Shown here: positions 1 to 9,022 of the stretch, one piece after another
Position numbering within the stretch: the first letter of the stretch is position 1
Layout: each line of letters starts with the position of its first letter
Assembly (NCBI GenBank): GCA_965242745.1
Contig: CBDETG010000034.1
Location: 35,848-99,847, forward strand
DNA: 64,000 nucleotides
Direction of reading: 5' to 3'
DNA from: JABAAI01 sp965242745
GTDB lineage: Bacteria > Spirochaetota > Leptospiria > Leptospirales > Leptonemataceae
Notes under the pieces: generated by a model
What the model was told of the DNA's origin: nothing
The model's input: the letters and a program-made list of their open reading frames with translations, nothing else
The model's database searches: none
Position numbers and translations under genes: made by a program

Positions 1-731
1 GCAATGACGGTACCTAAGGCCTTCGCCGCATCTCTGACTATGCTTTGACAGAGCAAATCGCCCTGCTTTGCCAGATCGCAAACAAGGCGCGGGGTGTATT
101 CTTCTACTGGATGATCCAATAATGCGCTGGGGAGCTTTCTTTTCCTTATGCTTTTTGCGCTTCTTATTATGGCAGTAGCTGAAGCATAGGCTTCCAGGCA
201 GCCTCTTTTCCCGCAGGTGCAAGGGGCGCCGTCTGGGATATAGCTCATGTGACCAATCTCGCCAGCATAGTTGTTTTTACCTCGGAAGAACTTTTTATTT
301 AAGACCAAGCCGCCCCCTATCCCTGTGCCCAAAGTCAGGGCCATAAAATTGCTCTTACCTTGTCCCGGTCCAAAGAGATACTCACCCTTTGCAGCGTTAT
401 TGGCATCGTTATCAATAAAAACAGGGCATGAGACTATCTTTTTCAAGAAATCCTTTATAGAGACTCCTTCCAAAGCCTTGATATTATCTATTGCCCTTAA
501 TGCGCCGCTTAGAGGATCAGCCCAGCCCGGAGCTCCTAGCCCTACGCCAACTATGTTTTCGTTATAGACTTTTTGGCAGGCTGCCTGCAGCTTGCTTAAA
601 ATGACATCTGCGCTTTCTGAAGCATGCGTAGGGCTTTGCTCAGACTTGAGAATATGTCCGCTTTCTGAAACCAAGGCGCTCTTGATAAAGGTGCCGCCTA
701 AGTCTATTGCTACTACTGTTTTTTCTGCCAT
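1..731 (-). CDS. ROK-family sugar kinase (glucokinase-like), 3' end outside window
   Basis: Reading the minus strand from the ATG at 731 gives an open frame to the left edge of the window (about 243 residues; the C-terminus lies outside). The start reads MAEKTVVAIDLGGTFIKSAL, the N-terminal phosphate loop of the sugar kinase/actin fold. Further on are a GAPG motif, an FIDNDANNAAKGE segment with the catalytic Asp, the glycine-rich LGTGIGGG loop, and the ROK zinc signature CTCGKRGCLEAYA. Known ROK kinases phosphorylate glucose or other hexoses with ATP in the cytoplasm; ROK repressors carry an N-terminal HTH, absent here, so a kinase is favoured. Exact substrate is not determinable. Confidence 0.93.
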   Translation of the reverse strand, partial: MAEKTVVAIDLGGTFIKSALVSESGHILKSEQSPTHASESADVILSKLQAACQKVYNENIVGVGLGAPGWADPLSGALRAIDNIKALEGVSIKDFLKKIVSCPVFIDNDANNAAKGEYLFGPGQGKSNFMALTLGTGIGGGLVLNKKFFRGKNNYAGEIGHMSYIPDGAPCTCGKRGCLEAYASATAIIRSAKSIRKRKLPSALLDHPVEEYTPRLVCDLAKQGDLLCQSIVRDAAKALGTVI

Positions 732-1167
732 AATGCCAGCCGTCCTTTACTAAGCGCCAGCCCCTCCATTGTGCCTACAGAGCGCTCTAAAAACACATCT
801 ATCATCGGAGCTTCGCATCCTTCGTGCGCAGGCATCTTATATCTTAGGATAAGCCCTACAGCTGTCAAGGATAAAGTAAATACCACTTCTAAATCATAAT
901 ATGCCTGCGTATTTTTGCGCAGCAAAAGCGCAAAAAAACAAGACACAGTAATGCTCCCGCCTGCTTTTGCGCATTTGAAAGCTTTACAAAGGCAATATGA
1001 CGACGAGCTGCTTTGCCAAGCGCATATAAAAGCGGAAGTTTGCTAAAAGAGACGCTAGGCGGGAGAGCTTTTAGCTAGACAGAACAAAGCGCTTCTATAG
1101 TGTGAGCTTTGATCCTGCAAGTTAGGCTTCCTTTGCTTAGAGTCATAACAATTACTTTTGTCTGCCA
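732..1167. other. Intergenic region between ROK kinase and thyA; one stem-loop
   Basis: No convincing gene is seen in this 436-bp stretch. It holds a perfect 9-bp inverted repeat (TTTTTGCGC at 912-920, GCGCAAAAA at 928-936, 7-nt loop) with A/T runs that could serve as a terminator in either direction. The promoters of the divergent ROK and thyA genes must lie here, but no clear -35/-10 pair stands out. Confidence 0.4.
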
Positions 1168-3126
1168 ATGCCCCCTGTAATAAAAGAAAAACAAAGAGCA
1201 GCGCTCAGGCCTAGGAAAGGCCATGCAGTAGATGCTATGCAGCAGAATGGCCATGCATCGCAGAACTTCATTAGGGACAAACATGCGGGCTTAGATAAAA
1301 ACTCGCAGCAGAATGGCCATGCAGCGCAGAACTTCATTAGAGACAAACATGCGGGCTTAGATAAAAACTCGCAGCAGAATGGCTCTGCAGCGCAGAACTT
1401 CATTAGAGACAAACATGCGGGCTTAGATAAAAACTCGCAGCAGAATGGTCTTGCAGCGCAGAACTTCATTAGAGACAAACATGCGGGCTTAGATAAAAAC
1501 TCGCAGCAGAATGGCTCTGCAGCGCAGAACTTCATTAGGGACAAACATGCGGGCTTAGATAAAAACTCGCAGCAGAATGGCTCTGCAGCGCAGAACTTCA
1601 TTAGGGACAAACATGCGGGCTTAGATAAAAGCTCGCAGCAGAATGGCTCTGCAGCGCAGAACTTCATTAGAGACAAACATGCGGACTTAGATAAAAACTC
1701 GCAGCAGAATGGCTCTGCAGCGCAGAACTTCATTAGGGACAAACATGCGGGCTTAGATAAAAACTCGCAGCAGAATGGCTCTGCAGCGCAGAACTTCATT
1801 AGGGACAAACATGCGGGCTTAGATAAAAACTCGCAGCAGAATGGCTCTGCAGCGCAGAACTTCATTAGGGACAAACATGCGGGCTTAGATAAAAACTCGC
1901 AGCAGAATGGCTCTGCAGCGCAGAACTTCATTAGGGACAAACATGCGGGCTTAGATAAAAACTCGCAGCAGAATGGCTCTGCAGCGCAGAACTTCATTAG
2001 GGACAAACATGCGGGCTTAGATAAAAACTCGCAGCAGAATGGTCTTGCAGCGCAGAACTTCATTAGGGACAAACATGCGGGCTTAGATAAAAACTCGCAG
2101 CAGAATGGCTCTGCAGCGCAGAACTTCATTAGAGACAAACATGCGGGCTTAGATAAAAACTCGCAGCAGAATGGCTCTGCAGCGCAGAACTTCATTAGGG
2201 ACAAACATGCGGGCTTAGATAAAAACTCGCAGCAGAATGGTCTTGCAGCGCAGAACTTCATTAGGGACAAAGAAAAACAAAGAACAGCGCTAAGACCTGA
2301 AGAATGCCACGAGGAATATAATTATTTGAAGCTTTTGAAGCAGATTTTAAGTACGGGAGAGGAGCGCAAAGATCGTACAGGCATAGGGACTCTTAGTATT
2401 TTTGGGGCCTGCCTGCATTTTTCTTTAGACTCGTATTTCCCCCTTCTGACTACCAAGGAGCTGCATTTCAAGTCGATCGCATATGAGCTTTTATGGTTCT
2501 TGAAAGGAGAAAGCAATGTCCGCTACCTGCAGGACAAGGGGGTGCGTATATGGGATGAGTGGGCTGATGAAGACGGCGAGCTGGGGCCTGTTTATGGGGC
2601 GCAGTGGCGCAAATGGAGTACAAATGATGGCGCAAGTATAGATCAGATTTCTGAGCTTATTGCATCGCTTCGCAATACTCCATTTAGTAGAAGGCATATA
2701 TTAAGCGCTTGGAATGTCGGCGAGTTGGCGAAAATGAAACTTCCTCCCTGCCATATCCTTGCGCAATTTTATGTGAGCAATGACAAAGGACTCTCCTGCC
2801 AATTCTATCAAAGAAGCGTCGACAGCTTTTTGGGCTTGCCCTTCAATATCGCATCTTATGCTCTTTTGACTTATATACTAGCGAATGTATGTGGTCTTTG
2901 GCCTAAGAGGCTGAGCTTCGTGGGGGGTGATGTGCATTTGTACAAAAATCATCTCAGGCAGGCCGAAATACAGCTGCAGCGCAGGCCTTATCCATTTCCA
3001 AGACTGCGCTTGAAAAAAAACTATAGCAGCAAAAAAGCAGACTGCATAAGCAGGATCGCTTACGAAGATTTTGCGCTGGAAGACTACCGCCATCATGATA
3101 AAATACGCGCGCCCATAGCCGTTTAG
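1168..3126 (+). CDS. thyA: Thymidylate synthase with a 66-bp-repeat N-terminal extension
   Basis: The last ~265 residues are a complete ThyA, making dTMP from dUMP with methylene-tetrahydrofolate. They include DRTGIGTLSIFG, WDEWADEDGELGPVYG, the catalytic Cys at about residue 528 in LPPCHILAQFYV, and QRSVDSFLGLPFNIASYALL. It is fused in frame to about 370 residues made of a 22-residue repeat (core NFIRDKHAGLDKNS). The ATG at 1168 begins a short segment ending KEKQRAALRP; nearly the same stretch (KEKQRTALRP) follows the array, so the array seems to have expanded inside an original short leader. ThyA enzymes are normally about 264 residues. Either the extension is translated or the enzyme starts further down; no good internal ATG sits between the array and the ThyA domain, which favours the fusion. 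Confidence 0.85.
   Translation: MPPVIKEKQRAALRPRKGHAVDAMQQNGHASQNFIRDKHAGLDKNSQQNGHAAQNFIRDKHAGLDKNSQQNGSAAQNFIRDKHAGLDKNSQQNGLAAQNFIRDKHAGLDKNSQQNGSAAQNFIRDKHAGLDKNSQQNGSAAQNFIRDKHAGLDKSSQQNGSAAQNFIRDKHADLDKNSQQNGSAAQNFIRDKHAGLDKNSQQNGSAAQNFIRDKHAGLDKNSQQNGSAAQNFIRDKHAGLDKNSQQNGSAAQNFIRDKHAGLDKNSQQNGSAAQNFIRDKHAGLDKNSQQNGLAAQNFIRDKHAGLDKNSQQNGSAAQNFIRDKHAGLDKNSQQNGSAAQNFIRDKHAGLDKNSQQNGLAAQNFIRDKEKQRTALRPEECHEEYNYLKLLKQILSTGEERKDRTGIGTLSIFGACLHFSLDSYFPLLTTKELHFKSIAYELLWFLKGESNVRYLQDKGVRIWDEWADEDGELGPVYGAQWRKWSTNDGASIDQISELIASLRNTPFSRRHILSAWNVGELAKMKLPPCHILAQFYVSNDKGLSCQFYQRSVDSFLGLPFNIASYALLTYILANVCGLWPKRLSFVGGDVHLYKNHLRQAEIQLQRRPYPFPRLRLKKNYSSKKADCISRIAYEDFALEDYRHHDKIRAPIAV
1240..2272 (+). 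repeat. 66-bp tandem repeat array, 16 copies
   Basis: The segment starting CAGAACTTCATTAG recurs every 66 bp at 1261, 1327, 1393 and on to 2251, giving 16 copies with only a few point differences. Each unit encodes 22 residues, so copy-number changes keep the frame. The variable codon gives QQNGSAA, QQNGLAA or QQNGHAA. The opposite strand also stays open, because the unit contains no stop in that frame. Confidence 0.95.
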
Positions 3127-3254
3127 CTAATACATGTGAGTAATCGCGCGCTTGCTTTGCTGCAGATTGCTTGAAGTAATTTTTCGTTTCGTAGGTTTTC
3201 AGGTTAAACAATTACCTGTTAGCGTGGTATATAGTAAAGAGAGGCGTGTAAATT

Positions 3255-6200
3255 ATGAGTAATACTTTAGAAGAGTTAGCAAAGGGCAAGCCTATTACGG
3301 CCCCTGCAGAGGTGCAGGAGTTGGTAGAAAGGTTTCATTCCAATGAAGATGGAGCAAGAAAGTATAACGAAACGCAGCTGCGGCTTGAGTATGTCAATCC
3401 GCTTTTTGCATGCTTGGGCTGGGATGTGGCCAATAAGGCGGGGCGCTCCCCCTTGTATAGGGATGTCCAGCACGAATATTCTATGAGAACGCCTGAGGGG
3501 ATTAGGGCTCCTGACTATTGCTTTCAGATAGGCGGGGTGCACAAGTTTTTTCTGGAAACAAAAAAGCCGTCCATCAATATAAAAAGCGATATAGGGCCCG
3601 CCTTTCAAGTGAGGCGCTATGGCTGGACAGAGCAATTACCTTTGTGCATACTTACTGACTTTGAAGAGTTTGCCATATACGATTGTCGTTTTGAGCCTAA
3701 GGCGAAAGATCGCGCTGATTTTGCCAGGGCTCAGTATTACACTTATGAACATTATTTGACCAAATGGCATGAGATAGCGGGTCTTTTTTCTAAGACAGCC
3801 GTACAGGAAGGCTCTTTTGATAGTTTTATTGATAAGAAGAAAAAAGGTACTTTAGAGGTCAATCGCGCCTTGATTAGAGACATGGAGGGCTGGCGTGATT
3901 TGCTGGCTAAGAACATTGCGCGGAATAATAAAAATCTCAGCGTATCACAGCTGAATTATCTGGTGCAGCTTACGATCGACCGCATTATCTTTTTGCGTAT
4001 TTGCGAGGATCGCGATATAGAAGAATACGGCCAAATGCAGAAGCTGCTAAAAAAAGAGCAGGTCTATAAGGGCTTGTGCGGCATCTTTAGGCAAGCCGAT
4101 GAAAAATACAATTCGGGCTTGTTTCACTTTCAAGACGAAAAGGGGCGGGGGGCGCATGATAGTGTGAGTCTTGGATTGGCTATTGGCGACAAGCCGCTTA
4201 AGGAAATTATCCGCCATCTATATTATCCTAAAAGCTCCTATGTTTTTTCTAAAATCCCCGCTGATATACTGGGGCAGGTCTACGAGCAATTTTTAGGCAA
4301 GGTGATACGCCTGACTCCTGCGCATCAGGCTAAGGTCGAGTACAAGCCAGAAGTGCGCAAGGCGGGCGGCGTTTATTATACGCCTACTTATATAGTAGAA
4401 TATATTGTGAAACATACGGTAGGCGCGCTGCTAAAAAACAAGACGCCTGCGCAGGCAAAAAAGCTGCGCGTGCTGGACCCTGCCTGCGGCTCTGGCACCT
4501 TTTTGCTGGGCGCATATCAGTATTTACTGCAATGGTATCGCGACTGCTACGCCAAAGACGCTGCCAAACATAAAAAGCTGCTTTACAAGGACGGGGCAGA
4601 CGAGTGGCAGCTCAGCACGCAGGAAAAAAAGGAGATCCTGCTTAGCAACATTTACGGCGTGGACATTGACAGGCAGGCCGTAGAAGTCACGAAGCTCTCG
4701 CTGCTCTTGAAAGTCTTGGAGGGCGAGCACAGTGATAGGCTGGATCATCAAAGGAGGATCTTTCACGAGCGCGCCCTGCCTGATCTCAGTAATAATATCA
4801 AGTGCGGGAATTCGCTGATAGGAACTGACTTTTTTTACGGCAAGAACTTAGACATGTTCGCGCGCGATGAGATGGAAAAGATTAACGCCTTTGACTGGGA
4901 CGATGAGGCGCGCGGCTTTGGGAAAATTATGCGTGAGGGCGGCTTTGATGCGGTGATCGGGAATCCGCCATATGCGCGCCTTCAATCATTACAAGAAAGT
5001 CAACCTTACGCTATAGAGACCTATAGAAAAAATTATACAGCTGCTTCAGAAGGCAATTTTGATATTTATGTGCTATTTACTGAAAAAGGATATAAGCTGC
5101 TAAACAAAACAGGAGCTTTAGGCTTTATCCAGCCGCATAAGTTTATGCAGTCGGATTTTGGCATTGGCTTACGAAATTATTTGAGCGAAAAGAAAGCATT
5201 ACAAAAAATTGTGCATTTTGGCTCCGAGCAAGTTTTTAATGCAGCGACAACATATACTTGTTTGATATTTTTAAGTAAAGCAAGGCAGGCGAATTTTGAT
5301 TTTACGCCTGTGGAAAATCTTATTCCAGATAAGCTGCAGGAAGTAAAAACATATAAGCTAAAGCAGCCTTTGATTGGCAATAAATGGCATTTTACGAGCC
5401 CGCAGAAAGAAAAGGTGATGCAAAAATTACATGCTCAACCTCTAAGGCTTGGTGATATAGTTAGGAAAATATTTGTTGGCTTGCAAACCAGTGCAGACTC
5501 AATTTATGTGCTTAAGGCGCTAAAATGGGACAAAAACCTACTTACTTGTTATTCTAAATCTTTAGAGAAAGAAATTAGAATTGAAGCAGGCTTGGTGAAA
5601 CCTTTTTTGATGGGAAAAGACGTAAAACGTTATACAGAAGCTCGCCCTTTAAACGTCGTAATTTTCCCCTATGAAGTTCGAAAGGGAGGCGCTAATTTGA
5701 TGTCAGCGCAATATATCAAAAAAAATTTCCCTAGAGGCTGGGAATACCTTTTAGAGAATAAAAAGGGGTTGGAGGGAAGAGAAAACAGACGTTTTGAAAA
5801 AACATGGTGGCAATTTAGCCGTCCTCAAAACTTAAATGAATTTGCAACGGCTAAAATAATGGCACCAGAAATTGCTTCTTCACCTCAAATGACTTTTGAT
5901 ACAAATGGAAGTATGTATCATACAACCAAAGTATATAGTTTCTCTTTTCAAGAAAAGCACAACAGTAAATACTACTTAGGTTTATTAAATTCTAATATCT
6001 TATGGTTTTTCTTAACTGCTACTGGATATGTTTTGCGAGGCGGTTTTTATACTTTCAAAACGGAATATCTAAAGCCCTTCCCCATCCCAAAACTCGACCT
6101 CACCAACCCCGCCCAAAAAGCCCAGCACGATCGCATGGTGCAGCTCGTCGATCAGATGCTCGCCGCACAGAAGCAGCTGCATACATCAAAAAACGATAGC

Positions 6201-6317
6201 GACCGCAGGCATTATCAGCAGAAGGTAGATATACTGGACAGGCAGATAGATGCGCTGGTGTATGCGTTGTACGAATTGACCCCGGAGGAGATAGGGATCG
6301 TGGAGGGGAGAGGATAA
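3255..6317 (+). CDS. Type IIG restriction-methyltransferase (Eco57I/PglX-like fold)
   Basis: 1020 residues. The N-terminus carries a PD-(D/E)xK-like nuclease signature: D87 in APDYCF, then E101 and K103 in FFLETKKP. The adenine methylase core follows, with SAM motif I DPACGSGTF starting at D408 and catalytic motif IV NPPY at N570. The C-terminal third (from about 575) is the target-recognition region and ends ALYELTPEEIGIVEGRG. Such single-chain enzymes methylate one strand of a non-palindromic site and cut nearby. Residues 1-575 are highly similar to the gene at 12052, while the recognition region is unrelated until the last ~60 residues. A strong terminator follows at 6339. The specificity cannot be read from sequence. 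Confidence 0.9.
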   Translation: MSNTLEELAKGKPITAPAEVQELVERFHSNEDGARKYNETQLRLEYVNPLFACLGWDVANKAGRSPLYRDVQHEYSMRTPEGIRAPDYCFQIGGVHKFFLETKKPSINIKSDIGPAFQVRRYGWTEQLPLCILTDFEEFAIYDCRFEPKAKDRADFARAQYYTYEHYLTKWHEIAGLFSKTAVQEGSFDSFIDKKKKGTLEVNRALIRDMEGWRDLLAKNIARNNKNLSVSQLNYLVQLTIDRIIFLRICEDRDIEEYGQMQKLLKKEQVYKGLCGIFRQADEKYNSGLFHFQDEKGRGAHDSVSLGLAIGDKPLKEIIRHLYYPKSSYVFSKIPADILGQVYEQFLGKVIRLTPAHQAKVEYKPEVRKAGGVYYTPTYIVEYIVKHTVGALLKNKTPAQAKKLRVLDPACGSGTFLLGAYQYLLQWYRDCYAKDAAKHKKLLYKDGADEWQLSTQEKKEILLSNIYGVDIDRQAVEVTKLSLLLKVLEGEHSDRLDHQRRIFHERALPDLSNNIKCGNSLIGTDFFYGKNLDMFARDEMEKINAFDWDDEARGFGKIMREGGFDAVIGNPPYARLQSLQESQPYAIETYRKNYTAASEGNFDIYVLFTEKGYKLLNKTGALGFIQPHKFMQSDFGIGLRNYLSEKKALQKIVHFGSEQVFNAATTYTCLIFLSKARQANFDFTPVENLIPDKLQEVKTYKLKQPLIGNKWHFTSPQKEKVMQKLHAQPLRLGDIVRKIFVGLQTSADSIYVLKALKWDKNLLTCYSKSLEKEIRIEAGLVKPFLMGKDVKRYTEARPLNVVIFPYEVRKGGANLMSAQYIKKNFPRGWEYLLENKKGLEGRENRRFEKTWWQFSRPQNLNEFATAKIMAPEIASSPQMTFDTNGSMYHTTKVYSFSFQEKHNSKYYLGLLNSNILWFFLTATGYVLRGGFYTFKTEYLKPFPIPKLDLTNPAQKAQHDRMVQLVDQMLAAQKQLHTSKNDSDRRHYQQKVDILDRQIDALVYALYELTPEEIGIVEGRG

Positions 6318-6338
6318 TCGCAGCAGGAAGGCGTGGAG

Positions 6339-6370
6339 GCTAAACGCGCCAGCGCGTTTAGCTTTTATTT
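6339..6370 (+). terminator. Rho-independent terminator after the type IIG gene
   Basis: Perfect 11-bp inverted repeat (GCTAAACGCGC at 6339-6349 and its complement at 6352-6362) with a 2-nt loop, followed by TTTTATTT. It lies 21 bp after the stop codon of the upstream gene. Confidence 0.88.
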
Positions 6371-6437
6371 GTAAGGCGCGCAAAAAATACGTGTGTCTCA
6401 TTTTGGGAAATAGCGCGCCAGATTATGCCGCACCGCA

Positions 6438-6478
6438 TGCCCATGTACACGGCTTGCGAAGTATTGTGTGCATGGGCA
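6438..6478. promoter_or_regulatory. Inverted repeat upstream of brnT
   Basis: A 13-bp inverted repeat with one mismatch (TGCCCATGTACAC at 6438-6450, GTGTGCATGGGCA at 6466-6478) lies 44 bp before the brnT start. BrnA antitoxins are known to autoregulate their operon by binding operator repeats, so this is a candidate operator. It could also be a plain stem-loop. Confidence 0.4.
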
Positions 6479-6522
6479 CACAATGATAGCACCCCCTTGG
6501 CATAAGTTCAATAACTGAATTT

Positions 6523-6810
6523 GTGAATGAAATAATATTCAAGTGGCTCACCGCCAAAGCAATTGTTAATCAAAATAAACATGGTATTTCTTTCGAAGAA
6601 GCAGTCACGATTTTTGAAGATGCTCTTTCTTTAACGATAAGCGACCCCTTGCATTCTGAAAATGAAAACCGTTATATTACAATCGGGCAGAGCAATGCGG
6701 GAAAAATTTTAGTTGTAATTCATAGGGATAGTGGCAGTGTGTTACGAATAATAAGTGCGAGGAGAGCTACGCCAAAGGAACGCAGGGATTATGAACACAG
6801 CCAAAGATGA
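6523..6810 (+). CDS. brnT: BrnT-family toxin
   Basis: 95 residues from a GTG start. The segment NKHGISFEEAVTIFEDAL followed by RYITIGQ and LRIISARRATPKERRDYE is the typical BrnT layout. BrnT proteins are RelE-fold ribonucleases that cut RNA and slow growth until neutralised by the adjacent antitoxin. The 3' end overlaps the next gene by 20 bp, as expected of a translationally coupled toxin-antitoxin pair in the BrnTA order (toxin first). Confidence 0.9.
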   Translation: MNEIIFKWLTAKAIVNQNKHGISFEEAVTIFEDALSLTISDPLHSENENRYITIGQSNAGKILVVIHRDSGSVLRIISARRATPKERRDYEHSQR

Positions 6811-6976
6811 CATGTTACCAGAGTATGACTTTTCAAATGGAGTTAGGGGAAAATACGCCAGGCGATACAAAAACTCAAATGCAATTGTAATAGACCAAGA
6901 CCTTATAGACAAGTTCCCTAATTCTGAGAAAGTCAATAAAGCGCTTAGAGAATATATCAAAATAAAAACGAGGTGA
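6791..6976 (+). CDS. Antitoxin partner of BrnT (BrnA/CopG-like)
   Basis: 61 residues; the ATG at 6791 lies inside the end of brnT. It has EYDFSNGVRGKYARRYKN followed by a likely ribbon-helix-helix segment (NAIVIDQDLIDKFPNSEKVNKALREY). The EYDFS..GVRGK motif is common in small proteins that accompany BrnT toxins. Expected role: bind BrnT and repress the operon. An in-frame ATG at 6755 would give a longer form but sits inside brnT and lacks the family N-terminus. Confidence 0.82.
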   Translation: MNTAKDDMLPEYDFSNGVRGKYARRYKNSNAIVIDQDLIDKFPNSEKVNKALREYIKIKTR

Positions 6977-7124
6977 ATGCCTTGTCTGGCGTTGCGGAGA
7001 AAGATCTAATCTTAAAAAACTCAAAAAATAGCCCATTATTTTTATTGTGTTTTGCTTGTGGCAATGAAAAAGGGAAATCACCCGCTCTAAAAATTGCCAA
7101 TCACATTATTGGCAAGAGTAACCC

Positions 7125-7844
7125 ATGACCCAATCCGCCATTGAATGGACGCAGATGACGTGGAACCCCACGACAGGCTGCACCAAAATATCTACGGGCT
7201 GTAAGTATTGCTATGCTGAGGTGATGAGCAGCCGCTTGCAAGCGATGGGCCTTAGAAAATACCGAGATGGCTTTACTAAAATTCGCACGCATAAAGAGGC
7301 TCTAAGCATTCCTTACCTTTGGCATAAGCCAAGAGTGATTTTTGTAAACTCAATGAGCGACCTGTTTCATCCCGAAGTGCCCGATAGCTTCATAAAAAAA
7401 GTCTTCCAAGTTATGAACGAAAACCAGCGGCACACCTTTCAAGTTTTGACAAAGCGTGCACAACGCTTGTTAGAGCTCGATCATCAGTTGCATTGGAGCA
7501 GTAATATATGGATGGGAGTATCTGTTGAAAACAAAGCTGCCATGCATCGCATTTCTTCTCTTATCAAGACGGGCGCAAAAATGAAGTTCCTCTCTTGCGA
7601 GCCCTTGCTGGAATCACTTCCAAGATTGCCGCTGGGGAACATTGATTGGGTTATCGTTGGCGGCGAGAGTGGACAAAAGTCAAGAGAGATGGAACAGGCC
7701 TGGGCTGTGAATATCCAAAAGCAATGTAGTAAAAATAATGTTGCTTTTTTCTTTAAGCAGTGGGGTGGAAAAAATAAAAAGAAAAACGGCCGTATTCTAA
7801 ACGGCAAAACTTACGACGAAATGCCCTCAGCCCACCTCAAGTAG
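7125..7844 (+). CDS. DUF5131 / phage Gp37-Gp68 family protein
   Basis: 239 residues. The opening AIEWTQMTWNPTTGCTKIS, then TGCKYCYAE, followed by KPRVIFVNSMSDLFH, HTFQVLTKRAQR, WMGVSVEN and WVIVGGESG, are the family's conserved blocks. The cysteines (C-x6-C-x2-C) resemble a radical-SAM type Fe-S cluster site, but no reaction has been established to my knowledge. Members occur on phages and in defence islands. It stands alone between BrnTA and the repeat-rich gap, with no partner gene directly adjacent. Confidence 0.88.
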   Translation: MTQSAIEWTQMTWNPTTGCTKISTGCKYCYAEVMSSRLQAMGLRKYRDGFTKIRTHKEALSIPYLWHKPRVIFVNSMSDLFHPEVPDSFIKKVFQVMNENQRHTFQVLTKRAQRLLELDHQLHWSSNIWMGVSVENKAAMHRISSLIKTGAKMKFLSCEPLLESLPRLPLGNIDWVIVGGESGQKSREMEQAWAVNIQKQCSKNNVAFFFKQWGGKNKKKNGRILNGKTYDEMPSAHLK

Positions 7845-8251
7845 CATAGACCCTTAGCGCATCTCACAAGCGCATCGCATACATATAAAGAAGGGATCAA
7901 GATCGTGGAGGGGAGAGGATGAGGCGTAGTAGGCAGGCGTGAGCTTTGATAACGGCGGGCGGGGATGTGTAAATGCAGCGTCAGGAGTGCAAAAAATATG
8001 TTGCGCTGTGAGATTAAGCGGCTACGTTCGCAGCGAAGGGGTGTACTGGGACGCTGTAGGATTGGCAGCGGGCGTTGGTGGTAAAATGCGGAGTCTGGCG
8101 TTGTTGTAATATGCAGAGTCTGGGCGCCGCATTATGTCGCGTTGGGCGCAGACGTTTTTTATGACAACAACGCTGCCATCTTCCCACGCCGCATTGGCGC
8201 AGGCTACGTTGCATACGAGATAAAGATTGTGGAGGGGAGATAAATACTCAT
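7845..8251. repeat. Gap with two type IIG 3'-end footprints and degenerate repeats
   Basis: Two short copies of the type IIG gene end lie here: ATCGTGGAGGGGAGAGGATG at about 7902-7921 and ATTGTGGAGGGGAGATAA at about 8227-8244. Both would read IVEGR in frame, like the ends of the genes at 3255 and 12052. Between them (7980-8140) is a block of degenerate ~26-bp units (GTTGTTGTAATATGCAGAG and relatives) that is repeated at 9540-9720. No gene is credible. Confidence 0.65.
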
Positions 8252-9022
8252 ATGGATCAGACCTTTGCAATAAAAATCAGTGGTGAGGGGCTTAGTCCTG
8301 AAGAGGTCAGTATTGGAGACCTAGGCAAACTCTTAAGCTCTTTTGACAAAAGCATAAAATCATTGATTCCAAAAGAAGAGCCCGAGATGGCGAAAGATAT
8401 AGTTATTGGATTAATTGGTATTGGAACAGGCAGCGCGAAACTTACATTTAAGACTAAGCTGCCTGTGGTGATGCTTGCATGGTCTTCATTAACTGCAGTA
8501 ATAAGGGAAAATAATTTTCATACATTACCACCTGAATCCATAAAACCCTTAAAGGAGATTGCAGATTTATCAAAAAAAAAGCGATGTGCAGTGGAGTTTC
8601 ATAATACGAATGGAGCAATTTCACCTGCAATCATTCACCCTGATACAACTATAGAAATTCCATCTGAGAAGTATATTGAAGTAAGTACAACTATTTATGG
8701 CAAAGTGGAAAGAGTAGGCGGCAAAAAGGAGCCTAAAGCGCTTCTTTCATTACCAAAAACAGGATCACTTTCTTGTGATGTATCTGAGGAAATGGCAAAA
8801 AAATTAGCTCAGAGATTATACACATGGGTAGGAGTAGCAGGGCAGGCAAAATGGAATATCGATGATGACTCTATTGCAGCTTTTCAAATCGAGTCATTGA
8901 CTTCTTATGAAGATACTCCTCTTTCTGATGCAATACAAGAACTAGCAAAAATTACTGGAGAACTCTGGAAGGACGAAGAGGACGTAATTAAAGCTGTAGC
9001 AAAACTTAGAGGTAAAATATAA
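8252..9022 (+). CDS. Hypothetical protein paired with a PIN protein
   Basis: 256 residues, not recognised as a known family. No signal peptide is visible; a hydrophobic stretch at about 47-80 (IVIGLIGIGTGSAKL, PVVMLAWSS) might be a buried helix. The middle has a short EFHNTNG segment, and the C-terminus is predicted helical and acidic. It ends one base before the PIN gene starts, so the two are co-translated. That layout suggests a functional pair, but it is larger than a typical VapB antitoxin and no DNA-binding motif is seen. Confidence 0.8.
   Translation: MDQTFAIKISGEGLSPEEVSIGDLGKLLSSFDKSIKSLIPKEEPEMAKDIVIGLIGIGTGSAKLTFKTKLPVVMLAWSSLTAVIRENNFHTLPPESIKPLKEIADLSKKKRCAVEFHNTNGAISPAIIHPDTTIEIPSEKYIEVSTTIYGKVERVGGKKEPKALLSLPKTGSLSCDVSEEMAKKLAQRLYTWVGVAGQAKWNIDDDSIAAFQIESLTSYEDTPLSDAIQELAKITGELWKDEEDVIKAVAKLRGKI

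Noticed and set aside
1152..2270. Long minus-strand frame through the 66-bp array (Cys-rich repeats)
   Set aside because: It exists only because the 66-bp unit lacks stops in that frame; the plus strand carries the thymidylate synthase fusion. The repeat peptide has no known features.
1240..2272. CRISPR array
   Set aside because: Units are contiguous 66-bp repeats with no unique spacers, and they lie in a coding frame.
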